DNA from: Candidatus Methylomirabilis lanthanidiphila
Lineage (GTDB): Bacteria > Methylomirabilota > Methylomirabilia > Methylomirabilales > Methylomirabilaceae
Direction: 5' to 3'
Length of the DNA: 64,000 bases
Assembly (NCBI GenBank): GCA_902196205.1
Contig: CABIKM010000019.1
Location: 1-64,000, forward strand
The notes beneath the pieces were generated by a model, which was not told the DNA's origin, ran no database searches, and saw only the letters and a program-made list of their open reading frames with translations. Below are positions 1-6,558 of this stretch, in pieces. Positions within the stretch are counted from its first letter, which is position 1; each line of letters begins with the position of its first letter. The position numbers were made by a program, and so were the translations under genes.

Positions 1-54
1 ATCGAGGTCGCGCGGGTGACCCTCGAGGTGGCCGAGCAGGGCAATCGGTCCTAG
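1..54 (+). CDS. possible C-terminal tail of a gene entering from the left
   Basis: Frame 1 is open from the window edge to a TAG at 52-54 and reads IEVARVTLEVAEQGNRS. The composition suits a real coding tail, and the repeat-rich spacer before wecB begins right after it. Seventeen residues are too few to name a family. Confidence 0.3.
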   Translation: MEVARVTLEVAEQGNRS

Positions 55-111
55 TGCTTGCTTGCAATAATTCCCTTAACATCATTGGTTCGAACGTCTC
101 ATACTCCGGTC

Positions 112-350
112 CCGAAATCCCCCCTCGCCCCCCTTTATAAAAGGGGGGGATAGGAGCATAGGAGGTAGCACGGCGAGCGGCGAGCTCGCACTCCCGCGAT
201 CGAGGGGGGGAATAGGAGTATGGGAGGTAGCACGGCGAGCCGCGAGCTCGCACCCCCGCGATCGAAGGGGGAAAAGAGGCGGGTACGGGAGTTGCGCGTG
301 GCGCTGATAGGTCTCCCCCCCTTTACAAAAGGGGGGTTGGGGGGATTTGC
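112..350. repeat. composite palindromic repeat element (C/G-tract family)
   Basis: Two copies of the C-tract/TTTATAAAA/G-tract palindrome (about 112-149 and 313-348) face each other. The outer ends read AAATCCCCC and GGGGGATTT, so the block has inverted termini. Between them a unit of about 62 bp (150-211 and 212-273), carrying GGAGGTAGCACGGCGAGC, is tandemly duplicated with a few mismatches. The left flank CTCCGGTCCCGAAATCC recurs next to copies near 4113-4139 and 24039-24065. ORFs across this block translate to PPNPPF.KGG strings and are artefacts. Most of the gene-free stretch before wecB is this element. Confidence 0.8.
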
Positions 351-410
351 CGGGTTGCACATCTGACATACCCAATCATAAATCGTCATTCCAGAAACCA
401 CACCCATCTC

Positions 411-1478
411 ATGCACATCCTCCATGTCGTAGGGGCGCGGCCCAATTTTATGAAGCTGGCGCCTGTCTATGCGGCGCTGCAGGATCGCGCGGGCGTCAGG
501 CAGACGGTGGTCCACACGGGCCAGCACTACGATGCCGCGATGTCGGAGGTCTTTTTCCGCGAGCTGGGGCTTCCCGCGCCGGATATCAATCTGGAGGTCG
601 GTTCGCACAGTCACGCGCAGCAGACCGCTGCCATCATGATGCGGTTCGAGCCGGTGCTGTTGACGGCGAAGCCGGACGTGGTGCTGGTGTATGGCGACGT
701 GAACTCCACGGTGGCGGCGGCGCTGGTGGCGAGCAAGCTGTTGGTCCCGATCGCGCATGTGGAGGCCGGGCTTCGGTCGTTCGACCGGACGATGCCGGAG
801 GAGATCAACCGCCTGCTGACCGACTCGTTGGCCGACCTGCTCTTGACGCCGTCAGTGGATGCCCACGAGAATCTGGCGCGAGAAGGGATCCCCAGCTCGA
901 AGATCCGCTTTGTGGGGAATGTGATGATCGATACGCTGGTTCGGCTGCTGCCACGGGCGGTGGTGCCGGAGGAGGTCAACGGCCTGTCGCACTATGCGCT
1001 GGTAACGCTTCACCGGCCTTCCAACGTGGACGAGCCTGAGATGCTGGCGAGGGTGCTGAAGGCGCTGGAGGAGATTGCCAAGGAGATGCCGGTGATCTTC
1101 CCCATCCATCCGCGAACGCGGCAGCGGATTGAGGGATTCGGCCTGACGGCCGGGAATGGAAACGGCATCCGCCTGCTGAACCCCTTGCCGTACCTTGGGT
1201 TTCTGGGGCTGCAGCGGCAGGCCGCGGTCGTCATCACTGACTCGGGGGGGATTCAGGAGGAGACGACGTTTTTGGGCGTCCCGTGCATCACGTTGCGCAC
1301 GACCACGGAACGGCCGGTGACGGTCACAGAGGGCACGAACACCCTGATCGGCGATGCGCCAGAGCGCCTGCACCCGGAGGTCATGGCGATCCTGGGCGGT
1401 CGGCGGAAGGCCGGCCGCATCCCGCCGCTATGGGATGGCCAGGCCGCCAAGCGAATTGCCGATATCCTGGTTTTGTGA
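411..1478 (+). CDS. wecB: UDP-N-acetylglucosamine 2-epimerase (non-hydrolysing)
   Basis: Interconverts UDP-GlcNAc and UDP-ManNAc in the cytoplasm, supplying ManNAc-type sugars for surface polysaccharide. The 355-residue length is normal for the family. Hallmarks seen: N-terminal GARPNFMK (8-15), YGDVNST near 94-100, HVEAGLRS near 117-123, VTLHRP near 198-203, PIHPRT near 231-236 and the UDP-binding DSGGIQEE near 277-284. The ATG is preceded by no clear Shine-Dalgarno sequence. It stands between two palindromic repeat blocks, upstream of a uronate-epimerase-like gene and a glycosyltransferase, which suits a polysaccharide role. Family call is firm; the glycan is unknown. Confidence 0.95.
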   Translation: MHILHVVGARPNFMKLAPVYAALQDRAGVRQTVVHTGQHYDAAMSEVFFRELGLPAPDINLEVGSHSHAQQTAAIMMRFEPVLLTAKPDVVLVYGDVNSTVAAALVASKLLVPIAHVEAGLRSFDRTMPEEINRLLTDSLADLLLTPSVDAHENLAREGIPSSKIRFVGNVMIDTLVRLLPRAVVPEEVNGLSHYALVTLHRPSNVDEPEMLARVLKALEEIAKEMPVIFPIHPRTRQRIEGFGLTAGNGNGIRLLNPLPYLGFLGLQRQAAVVITDSGGIQEETTFLGVPCITLRTTTERPVTVTEGTNTLIGDAPERLHPEVMAILGGRRKAGRIPPLWDGQAAKRIADILVL

Positions 1479-1516
1479 CTCAGAAGTTCCATGAGGATGT
1501 CGGCGCTCCATGTATC

Positions 1517-1649
1517 GTCAAATCCCCCTCAATCCCCCTTTTCCAAAGGGGGAGGGTACTTGAGATGTTGTGCAACAGTGCAATCTCTTCAGTGCTCCCG
1601 TCAATAATCTCCCCCCCTTTATAAAAGGGGGGTACGGGGGGATTTGAAT
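1517..1649. repeat. composite palindromic repeat element
   Basis: Two C-tract/G-tract palindromes (centres near 1542 and 1622) with outer ends TCAAATCCCCC and GGGGGGATTTGA form an inverted-terminus block of about 130 bp. The internal flank CTTGAGATGTTGTGC (from 1560) recurs beside the copy at 28122-28177, so the repeat unit is longer than the palindrome alone. Confidence 0.75.
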
Positions 1650-1709
1650 CGGGGACTTTGTACAATGAATGTAAAGAAGTGTTGATACACACGCGAACTT
1701 GGTGACCCC

Positions 1710-2726
1710 ATGGCACAGAGTACAGCACCCAGCATTCCGAGCCTGACGAGCGTGAACCGGCGGCTGGATTACTATCGGCGGGTCTTCGCGGCCTATGTCG
1801 CGCGGCAACCCAGCCAGTTAAGCTTCTGGCATGACGTGCCGGCGATCAATGAGCGCGCGCAGCCCGGCGTGCTCGGCGACTATTACATGCCCTTTCACGC
1901 CAAGGCCGACTACGGCGGCCCGTTTGACCAGGCGGGCGTGCCGCTCCTCAACTATCACGGATCGATCGGCTGCCAGTACAACCCGATTGCCATCGCTCAG
2001 TACGGCCTGGGCAACTTCAACCGGTTCAAGGAGACGGGCGAGGCCGGGCGATGCTCGCGCGCGCTGGCCGCGGCCGACTGGCTGGTGGCCAATCTGGAGC
2101 CCAACCGGCAGGGGCTGTGGATGTGGCATCATCATTTTGACTGGCACTACCGGACCACGCTGAAGGCGCCATGGTACTCGGGACTGGCGCAGGGGCAGGG
2201 GATCTCGCTGCTGGTGCGGGTGTTCGCCGAGACAGGCGAGGCGCGCTACCGCGAGGCCGCCCGGCGGGCGTTCGAAGCGTTTGGCCGAGAGCCGGCGGAT
2301 GGCGGGGTCAGTTACCGGGACGAGCGGGGCCGGGTGTGGTTTGAAGAATATATCGTCGATCCGCCCAGCCATATTCTGAACGGCTTCCTCTGGGCTGCGT
2401 GGGGTGTGTATGATTACGCGCGGCTCATGAACGATGAGGGGGCGTCACGCCTGTTTGCGGAAGGAGCGAGGACGGTAGCGGACAACCTTGAGCGGTACGA
2501 TACCGGGTACTGGTCCCTGTACGAGCTGAGCCCGACGCGCCTGCCGATGCTGGCCAGCCCGTTCTACCACCAACTGCATATCGTTCAACTTCAGGTGATG
2601 CACACGCTGACGGGCGAGTCGCGTTTCCTGGACTACGCCCGCCGTTGGGAAGGGTACGAACGCCACCCCTTCAAGCGGAGACGCGCCCTCCTGCAAAAGA
2701 TCCTCTTCAAGCTCCTGTACTACTGA
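1710..2726 (+). CDS. D-glucuronyl C5-epimerase C-terminal domain protein
   Basis: A 338-residue protein matching the C-terminal domain of D-glucuronyl C5-epimerases, (alpha/alpha)-barrel enzymes that turn glucuronate residues of a glycan into iduronate. Recognisable segments are WMWHHHFDW near 131, APWYSGLAQGQGIS near 150-163, a PPSHILNGFLWAAWG block near 217-231 and SPFYHQLHIVQL near 286. No signal peptide is visible, so a cytoplasmic or cytoplasmic-face site is inferred. It ends four bases before the next gene, a GT4 transferase, so the two are likely cotranscribed. Substrate cannot be read from sequence; an epimerase acting on another uronate polymer is possible. Confidence 0.8.
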   Translation: MAQSTAPSIPSLTSVNRRLDYYRRVFAAYVARQPSQLSFWHDVPAINERAQPGVLGDYYMPFHAKADYGGPFDQAGVPLLNYHGSIGCQYNPIAIAQYGLGNFNRFKETGEAGRCSRALAAADWLVANLEPNRQGLWMWHHHFDWHYRTTLKAPWYSGLAQGQGISLLVRVFAETGEARYREAARRAFEAFGREPADGGVSYRDERGRVWFEEYIVDPPSHILNGFLWAAWGVYDYARLMNDEGASRLFAEGARTVADNLERYDTGYWSLYELSPTRLPMLASPFYHQLHIVQLQVMHTLTGESRFLDYARRWEGYERHPFKRRRALLQKILFKLLYY

Positions 2727-2730
2727 TGCT

Positions 2731-4017
2731 GTGAAGATCCTCTACGTCAGCCAGTATTTTCCGCCGGAGATGGGGGCGCCGTCGGCGCGGGTGTATGAGC
2801 TGTCCAGGCACTGGGTCGAGGCCGGCCACCAGGTGACGGTGTTGACCGGCTTTCCCAATCATCCGACAGGGGTGGTGGCGCCTGAATATCGCAGGCCGAT
2901 GCGGCGCGGCACGTTACGGGAGGCTGTGGATGGCATCGATGTGGTGCGGACATGGCTCTACGCGGCCCCGAACCGGCGTCCGAAGGAACGGATCCTGAAT
3001 TACAGCTCGTTCTGTGCGTCATCATGCGTGCGCGGCATGTTCGTGGAGCCCCCGGATCTCGTGATCGCGACCTCTCCCCAGCTTCTCGTCGGTTTCAGCG
3101 GGTGGTGGATCGCCCGCTGGAAACGCTGCCCCTTTGTCCTGGAGATACGCGACCTCTGGCCCGAGTCTCTCCTGGCTTCGGGCATTGGACGAAAAGATTC
3201 CGCCTTTATTCGCGGCCTGGAGGGGTTAACCCGGTTCCTGTATCGCCACTGTGATCGGATTATCGTGGTGACGGACGCGTTTAAAGAGAACCTGACGGCC
3301 GGGCGTGGGCTGCCGCCGGGAAAGATTGATGTGATCGAGAACGGCGTGGAGACGGAGAAGTTCAACCACCGGGTGGATGCCAACGGGTTACGGCGGCATC
3401 TTGGCCTGGAGGGTAAATTTGTCGTGTCCTACATCGGAACCATCGGGTATGCCCATGGTCTGGACATCATCCTTCAGGCAGCTCACAGGCTAAAGGGGAT
3501 CCTCCCCGAGGCCATGTTGCTGCTGGTCGGGGAGGGCGCCGAAAAAGACAAGCTGGAGGGTCGGGCGCGGAGGGAAGGTCTGGGCAATATACGTTTTATC
3601 CCTCAACAGCCTCGCGACGACATCCCTCGCTTTATCGCGCTGTCTGACGTGTGCCTGGTCCTCCTGCGAAAGGCGGAACTGTTTACGACCGTGCTTCCCT
3701 CCAAGATGCTTGAGTTTATGGCGTGCGGGCGCCCAGTGGTGCTGGGGGTCGAGGGACAGGCCCGCGAGATCCTGGATCAGGCGCAAGCAGGCGTGTGCAT
3801 CGAGCCGGGCGAGCCTGAGGATCTGGTGCAGGCTGTGGTGAATCTTTATCGAGATCCAGCGTTACGTTCTCGATTGGGCGAAAACGGAAGGGATTTCATC
3901 GTGAAGCATTTCTCGCGGAGACACAAGGCGATGCAATATTTGGAGATCTTGGGCAGCATGAACGGAAAGAGACAAGAGACACTCGAGGCCCATTCGATCA
4001 GTCAACGACGTCGATGA
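2731..4017 (+). CDS. GT4-family glycosyltransferase (WbuB-like)
   Basis: A 428-residue GT-B retaining transferase of family 4. The N-terminal half starts MKILYVSQYFPPEMGA and carries EIRDLWPES near 140. The nucleotide-sugar half has IGTIGYAHGLD near 236 and the EX7E-type block LPSKMLEFMACGRPVV near 325-340. Such WbuB-like enzymes add a sugar to a lipid-linked acceptor during polysaccharide assembly. Start is GTG, four bases after the preceding stop, which points to translational coupling. The last ~20 residues are low-complexity. Donor sugar is unknown. Confidence 0.9.
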   Translation: MKILYVSQYFPPEMGAPSARVYELSRHWVEAGHQVTVLTGFPNHPTGVVAPEYRRPMRRGTLREAVDGIDVVRTWLYAAPNRRPKERILNYSSFCASSCVRGMFVEPPDLVIATSPQLLVGFSGWWIARWKRCPFVLEIRDLWPESLLASGIGRKDSAFIRGLEGLTRFLYRHCDRIIVVTDAFKENLTAGRGLPPGKIDVIENGVETEKFNHRVDANGLRRHLGLEGKFVVSYIGTIGYAHGLDIILQAAHRLKGILPEAMLLLVGEGAEKDKLEGRARREGLGNIRFIPQQPRDDIPRFIALSDVCLVLLRKAELFTTVLPSKMLEFMACGRPVVLGVEGQAREILDQAQAGVCIEPGEPEDLVQAVVNLYRDPALRSRLGENGRDFIVKHFSRRHKAMQYLEILGSMNGKRQETLEAHSISQRRR

Positions 4018-4073
4018 AGCAATACCTCATACACGTGATGCGCCCATGGGCATGAAGGGTGTAACGCTTGGCA

Positions 4074-4140
4074 AAATCCCCCCCAACCCCCCTTTTCAAA
4101 AGGGGGGAACGAGGGGATTTCGGGACCGGAGCGAGAGACG
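4074..4140. repeat. palindromic C/G-tract repeat with conserved flank
   Basis: The palindrome CCCCCCTTTTCAAAAGGGGGG lies within ends AAAATCCCCC and GGGGATTT. Its right flank (4113-4139) matches the reverse complement of 24039-24065 over about 27 bases, showing the mobile or conserved unit reaches past the palindrome. Confidence 0.75.
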
Positions 4141-4147
4141 TTCTGGC

Positions 4148-4183
4148 CGATGGCAAGAGATCGTCCTGCGCTGGCTCCCGCTC
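4148..4183 (+). pseudogene. 36-bp stray copy of the start of the VanZ/sugar-transferase gene
   Basis: These 36 bases match 6561-6596, the first codons of the VanZ-sugar transferase gene, with one mismatch (T/C). Similarity stops abruptly on both sides. The two copies bracket the UPF0175/HEPN/DUF4258/Uma2 block, as expected if a segment of about 2.4 kb was inserted or duplicated between the GT4 gene and the VanZ gene. Confidence 0.6.
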
Positions 4184-4225
4184 ATTATAAGGAACTGAGA
4201 ATGTCGGTATCCGAGATAGCGATTG

Positions 4226-4471
4226 TCACGGCAGGAGGTCTTTTAATTTCTCGTCCATCGCTTTGGCGCTCTTACCCTCTGTTTCCCGAATGACCCCTCG
4301 GGCGGCCAGCACGTCTTTGAATTCAGGTACGGTGAGCCCGACAATCTCTGCGGCCTTTGCCAGAGAGAGCCGTCTTTTTCGCCACAACGCGATAGTCCCA
4401 TCCAGCTTGAGCGCCGGGTTGGTATTCAGGTACAAGACAAGGGCTTCCTCCCGAATACCTTGTGACTTCAT
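4226..4471 (-). CDS. UPF0175 family small protein (antitoxin-like)
   Basis: A small UPF0175 protein, a family often paired with toxin genes and thought to include antitoxins. The body MKSQGIREEALVLYL...LSLAKAAEIVGLTVPEFKDVLAARG shows the family's helix-turn-helix-like segment. An upstream in-frame ATG at 4516 adds only MDAIDAIDALTF, which is translated from the GCGTCGATT repeat, so the ATG at 4471 is preferred (about 81 residues). No intact toxin gene follows on this strand; a divergent HEPN remnant lies just upstream. Function is inferred from family only. Confidence 0.7.
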   Translation of the reverse strand: MKSQGIREEALVLYLNTNPALKLDGTIALWRKRRLSLAKAAEIVGLTVPEFKDVLAARGVIRETEGKSAKAMDEKLKDLLP

Positions 4472-4540
4472 GTGACGCTCAAATGTGAGGGCGTCGATTG
4501 CGTCAATAGCGTCCATCTAGTCTATCTGGTCCGGACCAAC

Positions 4541-4702
4541 TGGTATGATCAGGGAAAGCGCGATCGCGAGCGAGCGATCCTCGATGTTGAGCACGACTAC
4601 TTTGAGTGGGCGTGCTTTACGACGCAGCCAGCTGCCGAGAAAGTGGTCGAGGCGTTAGGACTGTTCAAGGGACTGACACGGTGTCCTGGCCGTGAACGGT
4701 GA
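4541..4702 (+). pseudogene. HEPN-domain toxin remnant (truncated)
   Basis: The frame reads WYDQGKRDRERAILDVEHDY followed by FEWACFTTQPAAEKVVEALG. This resembles the first two helices of HEPN proteins (usual pattern YEWACFxAQQAAEKAxKAL). It then runs off into GLFKGLTRCPGRER and stops, so more than half of a normal domain is missing. The N-terminal side of the frame is repeat-derived. It sits divergently to the UPF0175 gene. Most likely a decayed toxin gene. Confidence 0.5.
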
Positions 4703-4783
4703 CGGCGTCCATCTGACATATGCTAACCGTCGATCGATAACGCGAGTCGTAGGGAAAAAGAGTAAACCGGATGCCCCCCGTTA

Positions 4784-4812
4784 TTGACAGCAGGTATCGA
4801 CCGGGTTACAGT
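4784..4812 (+). promoter_or_regulatory. sigma70-type promoter with dyad, for the DUF4258/YgiT pair
   Basis: TTGACA (4784-4789), a 17-base spacer and TACAGT (4807-4812) lie about 40 bases before the DUF4258 start. The inverted repeat ATCGAC (4796-4801)/GTCGAT (4811-4816) straddles the -10 and could be an operator for autoregulation, as is usual for toxin-antitoxin pairs. Confidence 0.6.
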
Positions 4813-4850
4813 CGATGTTGCTTGGAACCGGTTGGGTGAGGCGGTAAGGA

Positions 4851-5168
4851 ATGGATGCAGCAACTATACGCCGGTTGGTCGCCGAGGGACGGTACGAGTT
4901 TTCGAAGCACGCCGAGAGGGAACGAGAAGCCGATATGATCCTGACCACGGAGTTGGAAGAGGCCCTGAAGCGCAGCGAAATCATCGAGGATTATCCAGGT
5001 GACCCACGAGGACCGAGCTGCCTGGTCCTGGGATTCTCTGGCCAGAGACCTATCCATGCTGTGTGCGGCCTTCGGCAAGACCCTGAGGAGCTGTTCCTCA
5101 TCACCGTGTATGATCCTTCCAAACGGCCCGAGCACTGGATGGAACATTATAGGCGGCGAAGGAGGTAA
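4851..5168 (+). CDS. DUF4258 protein, toxin-like
   Basis: 105 residues matching DUF4258, a small family commonly encoded beside YgiT/MqsA-type zinc-finger proteins and suspected to be RelE-fold toxins. Visible family features: YEFSKHAEREREAD near 15-28, EIIEDYPGDPRGPSCLVLG near 43-61, and the closing ELFLITVYDPSKRPEHW near 79-95. The stop precedes the zinc-finger gene by four bases, so the genes are surely coupled. Toxin activity is inference from family and context. Confidence 0.75.
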   Translation: MDAATIRRLVAEGRYEFSKHAEREREADMILTTELEEALKRSEIIEDYPGDPRGPSCLVLGFSGQRPIHAVCGLRQDPEELFLITVYDPSKRPEHWMEHYRRRRR

Positions 5169-5172
5169 TGAA

Positions 5173-5421
5173 ATGGCCAGGGTGTATCACCGGTGCTATT
5201 TTTGCGGTGGAGAGGTTATCGAGCAACGGGTCACTGTGGACTATCGATGGGGAGACGCATTCCTGGTGGTCATTCGCCACGTACCGGCTGGAGTTTGCCA
5301 ACAGTGTGGCGAACAGTATTTGAAGGCTGAGGTAGTCAAAGAGATGGAGAAGGTCGCCCACTCTCAGGAGGAGGCAAAGGAAATCCTTCGAATCCCGGTC
5401 AGGGAACTGCAAGTGGCATAG
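5173..5421 (+). CDS. YgiT-type zinc finger protein (MqsA N-terminal-like)
   Basis: 82 residues with two CxxC pairs, CYFCGG near 8-13 and CQQC near 40-43, typical of the YgiT/MqsA N-terminal zinc-binding fold. The C-terminus EILRIPVRELQVA resembles a short DNA-binding or toxin-binding tail. Start fixed by a very strong Shine-Dalgarno (AAGGAGGT, 5159-5166) seven bases upstream; the longer frame upstream overlaps the DUF4258 gene and is not needed. Together with DUF4258 it forms a toxin-first, antitoxin-second pair. Confidence 0.8.
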   Translation: MARVYHRCYFCGGEVIEQRVTVDYRWGDAFLVVIRHVPAGVCQQCGEQYLKAEVVKEMEKVAHSQEEAKEILRIPVRELQVA

Positions 5422-5427
5422 GACGAT

Positions 5428-5560
5428 TGCGTCGTCGCGTCTATCGCGTCGATTGCGTCTGTGGCGTCGATCTGGTCCGGACCAAACAGACCGAATAGAC
5501 CAAAGAGGCTAAATAGACGGAAAAAGATGTGAGGAGTGAGGAGTAAGGAGTAGGACGTAA
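5428..5560. repeat. short-period repeat array (GCGTCGATT / GACC-AATAGACC type)
   Basis: Tandem 8-9 base units of GCGTCGATT type, then CTGGTCCGGACCAAACAGACCGAATAGACC-type units, then GTGAGGAGTAAGGAGTAGG. The same three motifs recur at 4488-4540, 12530-12650, 14270-14365, 26247-26340 and 36250-36370. No gene in it. Confidence 0.7.
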
Positions 5561-5666
5561 TGGATGGTCATGAGTTGTAACGGGTGGTCAGGGGTCAGGA
5601 GTCAGGGTGGAAAGAATGCTTGCAGGAGTTGTGGGCTCGGGCTATCGTGTACCCGGGAGGGACGAT

Positions 5667-6230
5667 ATGGCCGTTGAAGTTCTCAGGCGCTCGTTTACCA
5701 CCGAAGAATACCATCGCATGGGTGAGGCCGGCATCCTCCGCGAAGACGACCGGGTGGAGCTGATCGAGGGGGAGATTGTTCAGATGACACCGATCGGAAG
5801 CCGCCACGCGGCCTGTGTCATGCGGTTGAATCAGCTTTTCTCTCGCCATCCAGGCCAAGGGGTGTTGGTCAACGTGCAAAACCCCATTCAGCTCGGGAAG
5901 TACTCCGAACCCCAACCGGATGTGACGCTTCTGCGTTTCCGCCCGGACTTCTATGCCGAATCGCACCCCGGCCCAACGGATGTCCTCCTGGCGGTGGAAG
6001 TCGCTGAGACGTCAGCAGCATACGACCGGGAGGTGAAGGTGCTGCTCTATGCCAAGGCCGCCATTCCAGAAGTCTGGTTGGTGGACCTGACAGAGGGGTG
6101 GGTTGAGGTCTATCGACAACCGTCCCCTCAAGGGTACCAGGATGTCCGGACCTTCCGGCGTGGCGAAGTGGTGGTACCCCTCGGACTACCGGATGCGGTG
6201 GTCGCCATTGGCGACGTGCTGGGAGGCTAG
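5667..6230 (+). CDS. Uma2-family (DUF820) putative endonuclease
   Basis: 187 residues of the Uma2 family, a PD-(D/E)XK nuclease fold. Family markers in order: FTTEEYHRMGEAGIL, DRVELIEGEIVQM, SEPQPDVTLL (catalytic Asp), LLAVEVAETS (catalytic Glu) and YDREVKVLLYAKAAIPEVWLVD. The ATG at 5667 is chosen because GGGAGGGA lies just upstream; the earlier ATG at 5607 adds 20 residues unlike the family. These genes are common in accessory DNA, and their biological role is not established. The flanks are repeat-derived, suggesting transfer. Confidence 0.85.
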   Translation: MAVEVLRRSFTTEEYHRMGEAGILREDDRVELIEGEIVQMTPIGSRHAACVMRLNQLFSRHPGQGVLVNVQNPIQLGKYSEPQPDVTLLRFRPDFYAESHPGPTDVLLAVEVAETSAAYDREVKVLLYAKAAIPEVWLVDLTEGWVEVYRQPSPQGYQDVRTFRRGEVVVPLGLPDAVVAIGDVLGG

Positions 6231-6384
6231 GAAGCCAGAAGAGGCAGTACTGCAAGTCGGTTTACTAAGTTTCACTTGTTCACGCAATAAGCTCGACCCC
6301 CTCATCGGGTCATCATCCTTTCTCGACTTCGTCCATCTCTCACTGCTCTTGTAATGATTCCTGGCCGTCACCCGGAAGGGTTCC

Positions 6385-6558
6385 CTATATCATGACCGGG
6401 AGCTGGCGAGCCGTCTTGGGGCCAACGCCCGCCGGGCAGCACTGGAGTTCGATCGACCGGTCCAGGTGCGGGCGTATTACGAGCTGTTTCGGGAACTGTG
6501 CGAACCCCTCACTCCTCACTCTTTACTGTGTACTGAATCAGTAAGGCAGAACAGATGA
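6385..6558 (+). pseudogene. C-terminal fragment of a GT4 glycosyltransferase
   Basis: The frame reads LYHDRELASRLGANARRAA, LEFDRPVQVRAYYELFRELC, the typical last helices of a GT4 glycosyltransferase, with no upstream catalytic part. After C it continues through CTCACTCCTCACTC repeat sequence to a TGA that overlaps the VanZ gene start (ATGA at 6555). So a former glycosyltransferase-sugar transferase gene pair has lost all but about 40 codons of the first gene. Confidence 0.65.

Noticed and set aside
82-758. Minus-strand frames with PPNPPFVKGG peptides left of and across wecB
   Set aside because: They are translations of the palindromic repeat and antisense of wecB.
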